Source: Rhodamnia argentea
Taxonomy: Eukaryota > Streptophyta > Magnoliopsida > Myrtales > Myrtaceae
Direction: 5' to 3'
Assembly: GCF_020921035.1 (NCBI RefSeq)
Contig: NC_063151.1
Coordinates: 30,634,934-30,698,933, forward strand
DNA length: 64,000 nucleotides
Shown here: piece after piece, positions 47,960 through 58,107 of the stretch
Layout: each line of letters begins with the position of its first letter
How positions within the stretch are numbered: the stretch's first letter is position 1
The notes under the pieces: model-generated
The model's database searches: none
The model's input: only the letters and a program-made list of their open reading frames with translations
What the model was told of the DNA's origin: nothing
Made by a program: the position numbers and the translations under genes

Positions 47960-48815
47960 GAAAGAAATACACATCGGCAGAGCTGGGAGAGGCTCACTGA
48001 GGCGAAATCGAAGGGAGGTATGGGTCTTAGAGATTGATTTCTTTTAACGGCACGTCATTTGCCAAGTGAGCTCGGAGAATGCTTTGTGTAAAAGCCCAGA
48101 TGAGTCCCAAGTTCCAGTTCCGAAAGGCTTAAACTCAGATATTTCCTGGAAGCTAGAAAAGGATGCAGAGACTCCTGGGGTTGGCAAAAGTATACTCGAA
48201 GGGAAAGAGCTAGTGAAGAAAAGTGGCAGGTGGACGATGCACAATCTGTATTGGCAGGGGCAGACTTGGCTGCACCCCAAATCTGATACAGACATTAACC
48301 CCGTTCTAATCAGGATTATTCAAGAGCAGATCACCACTTTCGATGTGTGACTAAAGGAGATGACTTGGGGATCACCTGCCGGTTTAAGTCTAGAGATTGA
48401 CTAAAGTAGCCTTTTGTTGCTGGCGGATTCGGAAGAGGAGAAGTGAGTTGGTTTTTAACCAGGTTGAACAACCTACCCAAGTTGCGGTCTCCCCGACCCG
48501 ACTAGTGCTGCCTTGAAGAAGGTTGTTGTGGTTGTGGAAGAGAGAATCAAGATTAGGAATAGTGCTCCTAAAGCTACACTAAGATCATTTACAGAAGTGG
48601 AAGAAGCCTGTGGGGGATATTTATTGCCATAAATTGCAGTGGGGCTTTTGACCATGGCGCTTCGGAAGCGGCAGTGGGAACAGGGGCTGAGAATTCTCAT
48701 GGAGGAGCTTTGTTGGTGGCAGAGGCTTAGTAGGTGATGCAGACTCAGCTGATATGGCAGAAGCTCTTGTTGCGTGGACCTCCGTTCAACTGGCTAAGGA
48801 ATAATCCCGCGGCAA
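47960..48815 (+). mobile_element. Remnant of an L1-type LINE, 3' half of ORF2 with RNase H region
   Basis: Three typical plant L1 pieces follow one another. The first is SWERLTEAKSKGGMGLRD (about 47980-48033), equivalent to the usual post-RT KKEGGLGLRD block. The second is SILEGKELVKKSGRW (about 48190-48234). The third is an RNase H-like end (near 48590-48805) reading in pieces with WKKP, HGGALLVAEA-like and AEALVAWTSVQLAKE. The frames are broken by stops and shifts and the 5' part is absent. Boundaries are approximate. Confidence 0.6.
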
Positions 48816-50202
48816 CATCTGCCGAGATGGACCCAGATGTTGTGTGCATTGAGCTAAAACAAACCAACAGCAGGGTAAAAAGTCTCGGAAGCTGGATCCT
48901 GTCCTAGCTGCCATTTCCAAGGAATGAAAGCATTTTCACGGTCTTTTTTTCTCTGTTTTTCCATAGAAAGCTTCACATAGCTTCTACACTAGAAATGGAA
49001 GATGGAACCAATGAATTGGCATCTCGAACTCCCGTCAACTCTGAAGTTGTTGCTAGTTCCTGATGTGGGGGAACGTCCTCCTTGAGTTGGTAGGGTTCTT
49101 TGACTTTCTCTGTTATATGTATTAGGAAACCTTTCTATGGCAACAGAAAAGATCTAGCTCGACCCAAAAAGAAAACCTAGGGCAGGATTTCCTTAACAAG
49201 AAGATCTAGCTTGACAAGGGTGAAAAGATGTCTACCAAAACTATTGTTTAAAACTAGTGCATGTCCTCTGTGAACTTCGAAGGGAGCAGGAAGTGCGGTC
49301 TGGTCCGGCCCACCCACAACTCCCATCCAAGAGAGCTACGCTCCGGGCATTCCCACCATTTCTTTTTATGGGGACATGGATTTTCCATTACTCGTTTGTG
49401 CTATTCCTGCGAAAATTTAGGCATGTCCTGCGATCAGGCTCAAGGCTAGATTCAAGTCCGGTGTTCTTCTCAAGCGATAAATATAATTTGTCCAATAGTA
49501 ATCTGATGGATATGCTGCTACGATACATATGTACCACAATTCATGCAACAGCTCTTCTCTATAGAGAAGTCCATGCACAGTGGAATTCACCGTTAGGATG
49601 AAATTCTCGTGAATACTAGTCAATGCAATTTTCGATTGAAGTGGCATATCTTCAAAACAATATCATTTGTGTCATGTGGTCCTAAACTGGACCTCAACAG
49701 GTCTCAACAAGTTTTTTTAGGAAACCTAATCCGAGCCAAAAAGTATAAACATGAATTGTTTAGGCCGAACTGGTGACTCGAATTGATCGGTTCGGGATTA
49801 TTTGTATCAATTTGTTTTGGAAATTTTAGTTGTGTCGGGTAGAAGTATAGAAAGAGAGAGAATTAGAAGCATACGCTCCTCATTAAGTATCAATCGGTAA
49901 GTTAATTTAGAAAGTGGTAGCCATTAAGTAAAACCGTCCAATTAATTTTCTCTCTATATCAAAATCAAAATTTGTGGGAAAATTTACCACAGAAGAAGGG
50001 GAAAAAAAAAAAAAAATCTAACGCAATGTGCACCAAAACTTGTGGATGACATGATCCCCCTGAGAATGAGTGGATGTGATTCCTCCGCCCGGCTCGGAAT
50101 CTCCTCCCTGGTTTCCATCTGAACAAAAACTGCTCTGTTCTCTTCGAACGCCCACTTCTTCTCCAACCCTCAACTCTCTCTTCCTCTCACTCGCTTCAAT
50201 CA
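48816..50202. other. Intergenic region and CDSP32 promoter
   Basis: No gene was recognised. A 14-bp direct repeat (agatctagctcgac / agatctagcttgac near 49150 and 49202) and a poly-A run near 50000 were noted. The last 150 bases are C/T-rich, as expected of a 5' leader. Confidence 0.5.
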
Positions 50203-51227
50203 ATGGCTGCAATCACCAACTTCCTCCTCTCCAAACCACCTTCATCACCGTCTCTCCCCAAGCAGCCAACCCCTCTCTTCTTCCGCCCCGCCACCATCCC
50301 CTCTCTTCTCACCAAGCTCAGCCCCCGGCTCGTCGGCAGGCCCGACTGCCCTCGCGGCCTCACCTTGAGGGCCACGGCCTCCACCCAGAAGTCGTCGTCG
50401 CCGCCGGCTAGCGACGAGCGAGTCCAGCAGGTGCACAGCGCGGAGGAGTTCGACGAGGCGCTGAGGGCGGCGAAGAACAGGCTGGTGGTGGTGGAGTACG
50501 CGGCCTGCCACAGCGAGAGCAGCAGCAGGATGTACCCCTTCATGGTGGAGCTGAGCCGGCAGTGCAGCGACGTGGTGTTCCTGCTGGTGATGGGGGACGA
50601 GTCGGAGGCGACCCGGGAGCTGTGCCGCCGCGAGAAGGTGGACAAGGCGCCCCACTTCACCTTCTACAAGTCCATGGAGCGCGTCCACGACGAGGAGGGC
50701 ATCGGCCCCGACCAGCTCGTCGGCGACGTCCTCTACTACGGCGACAGCCATTCCGCCGTCGAGCAGCTCCATTCCAGGTAATTAAGCTCAGTACATGAAA
50801 TCGGATTAAGGTCCCCCAACATCAGCGGCAAATGATAATTAGTAACAGCAACGCTCCTCAGTCCTCACACAGATTTCGATTCCTAAAATTTTGCAGGGAA
50901 GATGTGGAGAAGCTGATCGAAGGGCACAAAGCCGACCACAAGCTGATCGTCCTCGACGTCGGCCTCAAGCACTGCGGACCGTGCGTGAAGGTGTATCCGA
51001 CGGTGGTCAAGCTGTCGAGGCAGATGTCCGACTTGGTGGTCTTCGCCCGAATGAACGGCGACGAGAACGAGAGCTGCATGCGGTTCCTGAAGGACATGGA
51101 CGTCATTGAAGTGCCCACCTTCTTGTTCATCAGAGACGGCGAGATCCGCGGGAGGTACGTCGGCTCCGGCAAGGGCGAGCTGGTCGGAGAGATCCTCAGA
51201 TACCAAGGAGTTCGCGTCACGTACTGA
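50203..51227 (+). CDS. CDSP32: Thioredoxin-like protein CDSP32, chloroplastic, 2 exons
   Basis: Drought- and oxidative-stress-induced stromal protein with two thioredoxin folds, known to donate electrons to 2-Cys peroxiredoxin and methionine sulfoxide reductase. Exons 50203-50777 and 50897-51227; 906 nt, 301 aa, the family's usual length. There is a Ser/Pro-rich transit peptide (1 to about 58). The first thioredoxin-like domain (about 73-180) lacks CxxC and has [10 protein letters not shown] at the equivalent place, as known for the family. The second (about 193-301) has the active-site pair C218/C221 in HCGPC, plus [12 protein letters not shown] with the cis-Pro. Exon 1 is very GC-rich with codons ending in G/C, much like plastocyanin. 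No defects were seen. Confidence 0.96.
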
Positions 51228-51852
51228 GTTCCCCATTACTTTTCGAAACGCGATAGATTATCGATCGAATTTTCATCACAAACGTCGGTAGTTATACTCC
51301 CCAAATTGCTGCTTATGAAGTCGACAAGAGACCGTGACCTCGTACTGAAAGGATTTAGCTCTTCTTGAATTACATGTTCTTATTGGGTCTCATTTTTTGT
51401 TCTTCGCAAAAGATATTTTCGTGCTCTTTTGATATCTAAGAAAATAGACACGCTTTTTGAAAACGATGTCAAGTTCTATCCCCAGAAGATTAATGCACAA
51501 GGAGAAAAATATCGTCCAAGGCACGAGTGGCTTACGCAGATTTGACTTCTCAAAAGTAGAACAATTAAAAATCAGAGGAAATGAATTGATTTGGAACAGC
51601 CTACGTACTCAAAAGCATCGGGCGTCCATGGAGCCCCGCCCGAACCAACAAAGCCCGAAGTGTTCGACCAAAAAAGAAAACGAAGCCTAAAGCAGTTTCT
51701 TTCTTGGACGCGATCCGCTCAGACGAGTACCCTTTGAACCCCGTCGAGACCCAATCATTCTACGAAGAAGATCTGATATATTTTAAATCATGGGCAAGCT
51801 TGAAGAGAGGAGTTTAGGCTTAGTATCCGGACAACTGACCAGGTCTAGACTG

Positions 51853-52136
51853 TAGGGATGATCGGTCGTCGGGTTGGGCCGATTCCATTCCACCTTAGTA
51901 TCAAGAACTCGACCTGCTCCGTCCCAGTCCGGCTTCCGGATTGGACCAATTCAGTTTAGGATTTTGGCATTTTTTTTTTTTAACTCTTTAAAAGAAAGGG
52001 AAAAAATAATTAAAAAAAGATATAGGTCTAGTTTTGTGCGGTCGATACGGTCGTGTCCAAGCGGTTTTGTTCTGCATCTAAAATCGGGCTGATTATTCCT
52101 GATTCTGAGGTCAGTCCAGTTCCCAAGCACACCCTA
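51853..52136. mobile_element. hAT-like MITE with near-perfect 8-bp target duplication
   Basis: It begins tagggatgat and ends cacaccctaa (an inverted match of the taggg...tg type). The flanks ctagactg (51845-51852) and ctagacgg (52138-52145) agree at 7 of 8 positions, fitting the 8-bp target duplication of hAT elements. The interior has no coding capacity. Confidence 0.65.
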
Positions 52137-52199
52137 ACTAGACGGGGGCCACAGACAATTTTGCATTTTTCTAGGCTTCTAAGGCCAGATGGTCCTACT

Positions 52200-52791
52200 A
52201 AGAGTGAGCATAGTTCTAGAGTAGAACTTGAAATCTAGAATCGAACTAGTGGGGAACCCGTGCGATTTCAGGTTCCGATGTGTGCATGGTAGGTTTTAGA
52301 TTCAAAAAATTAGGGAACATGTTCCGACAGGTAAGTTCCAAGTTCCAAATAGGTGGAACCCGAACCCGGAACTTGGAACCCGTAATGCATGTAATGTATT
52401 TTTGTGTTTTTCTTGATATATGTCTTTACAATCGTGCACAATCCGTGGCATTTGATGATGATTGTGTAATTTAGAACTACTAGTTTGAGCTTTCATTTTC
52501 TATAATATTTACGATCGAGACTTTTACTTTGTTAATATTTCATATTTATTTGTGTATCTAAGTATGAGTGTGTGATCGGTGAATTGTAGCAATAAATGGT
52601 GGTCATTAAAGGTGATAATTCACTGCAATCATTTAATCAAGAATACAGATGGAACCTGGATAGACTCTGGAACTAACTCTAGAACCCGTGATAAGGTAAG
52701 TTTTAGGTTCCAAAAAATGAGGAACCTATTCTGACGAATAAGTTCCGGGTTACGGATAAAACATGCACGGAATATAGAACCGCTCACTTTA
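52200..52791. mobile_element. hAT-like MITE rich in ggaacc repeats
   Basis: It starts aagagtgagcatagttcta and ends with the inverted form (tagaaccgctcacttta). The interior is full of ggaaccc / ggttcc motifs (for example 52255-52275, 52360-52385). The flanks gtcctact (52192-52199) and gtcctaac (52792-52799) agree over six bases, a plausible decayed 8-bp duplication. Confidence 0.65.
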
Positions 52792-52855
52792 GTCCTAACC
52801 TAAATATGTAGACTGCACTCACTCTAAGCCAATCATTTTTTAGCACATTCTTGTT

Positions 52856-53040
52856 TAGGGGTGAGCACCGTTCAATTTGGTAAAGCAAGCTAAATTGAAA
52901 TGTTACAATTTAGAAAAATTCGAAATCGGACTGAATTAAATAACGGTTTAGGAATTCCCGGATCTATATCTAAATCTAATTCGAGAGAGAGGAAAATCTC
53001 TAGATCTAGACCTAAATTTAAATCGGGAGAAGAGAGCGGC
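52856..53040. mobile_element. Left end of a third hAT-like element
   Basis: It starts with taggggtgagca, the same terminal motif as the element at 35583, followed by ccgttcaatttggt and AT-rich sequence. I could not find a matching right terminus, so the element may be truncated; the end given is arbitrary. Confidence 0.4.
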
Positions 53041-54497
53041 ATAATTTCGGAGAGCTTACGGAGTCACGTCACGAACATCCTTATCGATGACTATTGATTG
53101 GACGCATGGCCGAACCGATCTCCACGTTCACCCAAGACGAGCTGCAAAAAATTATTTACTCTCGCAAACTCCCAAAATATGATGGGAGAGAAAAAGAAAA
53201 GATCAGCAGCAGAAATATAGAAACGGTGAGGGGGAGAGGGAGAGAGAGAAAAAAGTTCCTCTCTCTCAGAATAAGCAGCGGCGGCGGCGGAAACCCTAGG
53301 TGGGCAGGGTGGCGGAAGAGGGAAAAGCTCAGTTCGATTCGGTGGTTTGAACCGAAGTATGCTGGGCGTAGCCCCATCGAAGGCCTCTTTCTGTACGACT
53401 TGGTAAAGAAAACACGCTGAAGAATACCAATGCATATAAAACTCAATACTAAACGTGCATCCTTGTATTTGAATGCGTACATACGTCGTAGAAAATTATG
53501 CGTTGAACCATGGCTTTTCCTCGGTTTGACAGCTCAGAATTTCCGCCATCACATGCACACACGCATAAAAAAAAAAAAAAAAAAGGGACCTAACACAAAT
53601 ATTTTACGCATTCTCCAGATAAAATAGCCAGTCAGTTTCGGTTGCTGGTCCATGAAAACAGCATTTGGCAAAGCACCGGCTACGACTTGTTCCTCCTGCG
53701 TTGCCTTGTCTGATTTCTATTACATCGCTCTTCTAACTTACGAGGGCAAAAGCATTTGCAATAGTATATGCGCAATTAAATGCGACCGAGGGAAACGAGA
53801 AACAATCACCATAAAGAGATCTAACGGCTTAAGTTTTTGGAGTCAGTTCCGGAGTCATCGAGATTTTTGCTTGCCGGCGAGTCGAACATTGACATAGGAC
53901 ATCAAACAGTTAAACACTGATAAATACAGTAATAAAATTCCTTGGTTCGGATATTGGGACCTTTGGAGGCTTGATTATTCTCCATATATGCAAATGAGAG
54001 ACAATAAGTGGGTGATGCCGCACCACCAAGTCAACATGTGCCACTCCACTCGTTGATCGCCACGTGTTCAGGTGGGGCCCACGTTTCGGATTTTCATGAA
54101 GGCCGCTCTTCTTCCATGGCAATCAACGAGTGGCGGCGCGTGGCTGACGTGGTGGGGGTGGGACTTTCCGGTATCCTGCGCACACCTATTCAATCTTTGC
54201 TCACTAAACTTGCAATTTTTGCACGGCATTGCATTGGATTGAAATCAATTACATGAAGAAGGAATTGGGTGGAGAGAGAGAGAGAGAGAGGTGTAATCTT
54301 CTGCACAAAGCAAAAATGCTGCCTGCAACTTATTTCGCCTCATCCTCCAAAAAATCGTGACCTTATACAACAAATCATCAAATTCCTTGCACGAGATGAA
54401 GAGGCGAGGCCAACGCAAACTGAAAACCCAAAAGAAGGGAGGGAAGAACACATCGGAAATGGAGAGAATCCATGAACACGATTCCATTTGCAGAGAG

Positions 54498-55310
54498 TTA
54501 ATGGGGATGTTGCAAGCGAAGTGGTTGAGGGGGAGCCATCGTCCTCCTCTTCCACAGATTCACTTCCTTCTTCGCCTTCAACTCCACTCCTCCACCTAAC
54601 GACATGGGGGCCGAGAATGGAATCGTCGCTTCGTCGCCGCCGTCTCCCTCTTCTCCGTCTCTGTCTTCGTCGTCCGAGTAACAGTTCCTCTGCTCCGCCG
54701 CGTCCACCGGCGCCACCTGCGCCGTCCAGTCGAAGCTCGCCAGCGCGTTCCGGCTGCTCGCGAACCTCCTCATCTGGCCCAGCGACGGCGCTCTCTCGTC
54801 GGAAACTCTCTCGGTCTCTCCCTCCCCGCGGTTCTCTGCAGGAAGCCCGGAGGAACCGGATCTCCTCTCCGCTCTCGCTCCGCTGAAGATCCTCCGGAAA
54901 ATTCTCGACTTGGGCTTCTTCTTCTCTTCACTACGAGACGACCCAGAAGAAGGCTTGTCGGTTCCCGCTCCCTCCTCGCTCTTCTTCATCTTCTTGATCT
55001 TTTTCTTGTGCTTGATCTGGCCCATGCACGACACCTTCGGGGAAGTGGGTTCCCGCGGGGTGTCGAGACTGGCGCCGCCGTTCTTGGATCTCCTCCCGAG
55101 CCTGGCTTCCTTGGGGATTAGGGGCACAATCGGCCCCGAAAAGGAGCCTCTTTTGGCGTGCGATTTGGCGGTACTGATGTTGTCGAACAGTCCCCACGAC
55201 GACGATCGATTGTTGCTGTCTCTGGTGGGGCTAAAAGCAGGGTTTTGGAAAGTGACGAACTTGAAAAGGCTCTTCTTGTTCTGGTTCTTCATTCTGGGCG
55301 GTTTCTCCAT
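54498..55310 (-). CDS. At1g76070-like protein (syringolide-induced 14-1-1 type), function unknown
   Basis: Single-exon gene, 270 aa from the ATG at 55310 (MEKPPRMKN); an in-frame ATG at 55340 would give 280. It belongs to a plant-only family that includes the elicitor-induced soybean protein 14-1-1 and Arabidopsis At1g76070; the biochemical role is unknown. Family blocks are visible: VTFQNPAFSPTRDSN, SGPIVPLIPKEARL and the diagnostic EPTSPKVSCMGQIKHKKK. A Lys/Ser-rich middle, SRIFRRIFSGA, RRFASSRNALASFDWTAQ and an acidic DDEDRDGEEGDGG run follow. No membrane or signal segment is seen, and the basic runs could act in nuclear localisation (inference). The coding strand is GC-rich. Confidence 0.88.
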   Translation of the reverse strand: MEKPPRMKNQNKKSLFKFVTFQNPAFSPTRDSNNRSSSWGLFDNISTAKSHAKRGSFSGPIVPLIPKEARLGRRSKNGGASLDTPREPTSPKVSCMGQIKHKKKIKKMKKSEEGAGTDKPSSGSSRSEEKKKPKSRIFRRIFSGARAERRSGSSGLPAENRGEGETERVSDERAPSLGQMRRFASSRNALASFDWTAQVAPVDAAEQRNCYSDDEDRDGEEGDGGDEATIPFSAPMSLGGGVELKAKKEVNLWKRRTMAPPQPLRLQHPH

Positions 55311-57026
55311 TGGAGCTATGCGGAAGAAAGAATCGAACAAATTCGGTCTTTTTGAAGAGTTCGTGACGGGGGTGGCGGCGAGAGTTTTTGGAGAAGAAGA
55401 AGAAGAAGAGGAAGGTGACGAGTTCCGTCCGGGTGGAGTGTTCTGACTGTTTCAAGAAGAGGAGATGGAGATGGTTGATGTCAAGCTTTGCTGTTTCTCT
55501 GGGTCAAAGAGGTGGGAACGTTAAAAACCTTTTCTTAATTGATGCTGACTTGACTTTTATCGGGATGGAGAGAATGGTCGTCTCTCCTCCTCCCGCATAA
55601 TTTATCGGTTTTTGTTGACTCGATCCTATGCAAACAACATCTACTTAGGATTTAATTCCTAGGAGGCAGATTTGCTTTTGTTTTTCCCAATATCCGAGGG
55701 AGGAGAATTTCTTTCTTTCTTCCCCCCTAAGTTTGTTATTTTCGATTCATGAAAAACGATTGAATAAACCAATTTAATGGATTTTTGTATTTAGGCAATG
55801 ACTACAATGCTATCCACTCGCAAACTTGACAAGCGCGCTCTCTCTCTCTCTCTCAAAAACGTTTGCATTTTATAGATGTTTTCCTATTGGCAACCCATGT
55901 TAATGCTAAAGATGCGTTTGCTTTGTTAAAAATATTGTGATAAAAGAAAATAGCTTCCATGAAACTATTTTCCTTAAATTTTCGTTTATTTTGATAGTTT
56001 AAAGAAAGTGTTTTCCTTCTTATTAAAAAGGAGAAATCGTTCTCCCTAATATAGGCTCGTTACTTTCAATTCATGGGAAAACCGTTTTTTTGTAAATCGA
56101 TTAGTTTTTCGTCAGCCAAACACTAGAAAGCACATAAATAATTATCCAAATCAGTTTTCATTCACATAGACGGACCCATGATAAAAATTTGGTTGCATAA
56201 CGAAAAACGTCGTAAGACTCGTCAACATGAAATAAATCATAAAACGAAACTGACGAGGATAACATGTTAATAAGGCAAAGTGGAGAACTTATAACTCGTT
56301 CTACGAGAAAAAACACCTTTTTGTTATTAAAGTGAAGGAAAAAGCTACCGCCACTCCGCTTTGCTTCGTATTACTCAAGCAGAAGTCTCTACAAACCGAA
56401 ATCGCTTCCATGCTCGTTGCCCCGCTCAACCCATCAATCTCTTTCCAGCCTGGAGGTATTCTTCCGCTTCACTCTGATTCGAATCTTGTTCTCTCCAATT
56501 CGTGCATCTGCGAACTTGCGGGTCGATTTCCTGCATTGCCCATCGTTCAAATTTCCGAGTTTCCCATCCTAGATTCGCCGGAATTTGGTAAATTCGAAAT
56601 TTTTGAATTCGTCCCGGCTTTACTGGTTCTAACGCGGCATTGCTCGTGAAGCCCCTCGTCCTAAACCCCTTGCGAAATGGGGGTATAGATTTTGAGGATC
56701 GAGTCTGCCTGGGCATGCCGACGTGATGAAATCTGAGCGGGTCTTGTTGAGCGGACGTATCTCATGCTGTTCCGTTTGTTAGAACAGTGAACCATCCATG
56801 TTTTGTTGTTTAAAAAAGAGAAAATCTATTTGGGCAGATGGCTTCCTTGTTGAATTTGCTCGATTAAGAACATGTTTCTTTCCTCAGCTCGATCCATGCG
56901 TGGAATTCTTGAAATTTGTGATTGCTCGTGTTTGGAAGCGATTCACATTTGTGATGAGGCTCATTCTTTTTTTCCCTCCTTTGAAGGAGAATCGTGTGGA
57001 ATTTATTGTCCTAGGAGGAATCTGTT
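55311..57026. other. Intergenic region, shared upstream of divergent genes
   Basis: This lies between the At1g76070-like gene (-) and the LYR gene (+). It has a CT microsatellite (about 55838-55854) and an AT-rich stretch of MITE-like look (55910-56170, aaaatattg / ttttcctt runs) that I could not delimit. The probable 5' leader of the LYR gene runs from about 56340, with a likely leader intron (gtattc at 56455 to the ag at about 57014). Confidence 0.5.
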
Positions 57027-58107
57027 ATGGTTCATTCCTTCAGTCTGCAGGATTTTCTCCTCCGTGCTAGAGTTCTGAAGCTGTACAGGCAAGCTCTAAG
57101 GATTGCTCGAAGAGCACCTGATCATGCTCAAGGTGAAGTATCTGAAGCCAAACGGATTTAACTTGTTTTGAACAGGGATGGTTTCCTAGGCCTTCAGTGC
57201 CTGGCACACTAGTTAACTGAATCTTATTTTCTGTCTAGTAGCTTATCTGCATTATTGAGCTTTCATTTAACTGCAGAATGACATACCGAAAAAGGTTAGC
57301 TAGCAATAACCAAGTTTTAATATACTCTAAAGAAATTGGTCGCCGGTGGGATGTCCTGTAATGCCTTCTTCATCAAAATATGTTTTTCAACTTGATCTTA
57401 TTGATCACAGTGGGGAACAAAGAATTTGGAACTTATAGCTTTTATCGCATTTGTCCTCCTGTCAGATTTCTGCGATTGGTGTTTATGTATGAACCCTTGA
57501 ATCTAATGCAGAGGGTTTTCTTTCATATAGAAATTTGCTTGTTTAGTAAATGAGGATTTTAGCAATTTTTGGACCAACATTACACTGCTGGCACAAGTTT
57601 TTAGCACTTAGCAGTCTGGTTTTGAAAATGTGCTTCTGCAACTCCAACATTCCAAGAAATTGCTTGCGCATTTTCTTTGTGAAGAGGTGAATTTGCTAGA
57701 CTTGCTAGTCCATTGGTCTTGTCTCGTGAAAATGACCATCCACTTTGGCCTGTCTAAGTTGTAAGTGGATGCATTTGTGGCCATGATAGTGGTTTTGCCA
57801 GCATCTTGCTCGCAGAAACTCTTGCTGCTTAATAGGTTAGCTGGCCTATCAGTTTATGAAAAGCTCACGAGCGCTGTGAACTAGCAGTAGTTTCCCTTGT
57901 GCTGACATTATGCAGTGTCATGTGCCGTGGTATGATTATGATCTCTATGATGGTGCCCTTGTTACAGCTGAACTGAGGCAGACAATTAGACAAGAAATTG
58001 AAAAGAACAGGTACTGCGATGACAAGCAAAGAATCCGATTCTTGCTCAGCGAGGGATTGGAGAGAGTGAAAGACCTGGATGAGATGCTTGATATGCAAGG
58101 TCACTGA
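57027..58107 (+). CDS. EMB1793: LYR-motif protein, EMB1793-like (LYRM2 type), 2 exons
   Basis: Small basic LYR-family protein. LYR proteins bind acyl carrier protein and support Fe-S cluster or respiratory-complex assembly in mitochondria; the Arabidopsis relative At1g76060 is needed for embryo development. Exons 57027-57132 and 57968-58107; 246 nt, 81 aa. It starts MVHSFSLQDFLLRAR, followed by the LYR motif (LKLYRQALRIARRAP). Exon 2 gives ELRQTIRQEIEKNRYCDDKQ, IRFLLSEGLERVKDLDEMLDMQ and the stop. The phase across the intron (gtgaag...ttacag) is correct. A stop at 57012 lies in frame upstream, so the ATG at 57027 is the likely start, but a splice acceptor right after that stop means an upstream coding exon cannot be excluded. 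Confidence 0.88.

Larger units (their letters stand above)
51228..54497. other. Intergenic region with a cluster of hAT-like elements
   Basis: About 3.3 kb without a confirmed gene. It holds hAT-like elements at 51853-52136 and 52200-52791 and a third left end at 52856. A leader-like stretch (53220-53310: GA-rich, then gcggcggcggcggaaaccct) resembles a plant 5' UTR but leads into no recognisable protein. There is a poly-A run at about 53566 and a GA microsatellite at about 54272. Confidence 0.6.

Noticed and set aside
49257-49601. Open frame of 114 codons in the CDSP32 upstream region
   Set aside because: It has no recognisable domain, an average composition and no splice or leader context; treated as chance.
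50245-50772. Overlapping open frames on the - strand across CDSP32
   Set aside because: They are antisense or shifted shadows of CDSP32 exon 1. The sense frame has a transit peptide and thioredoxin folds.
54910-55446. Open frame on the + strand (178 codons) over the At1g76070-like gene
   Set aside because: It is antisense to the real gene, whose family blocks (EPTSPKVSCMGQIK) are on the - strand.
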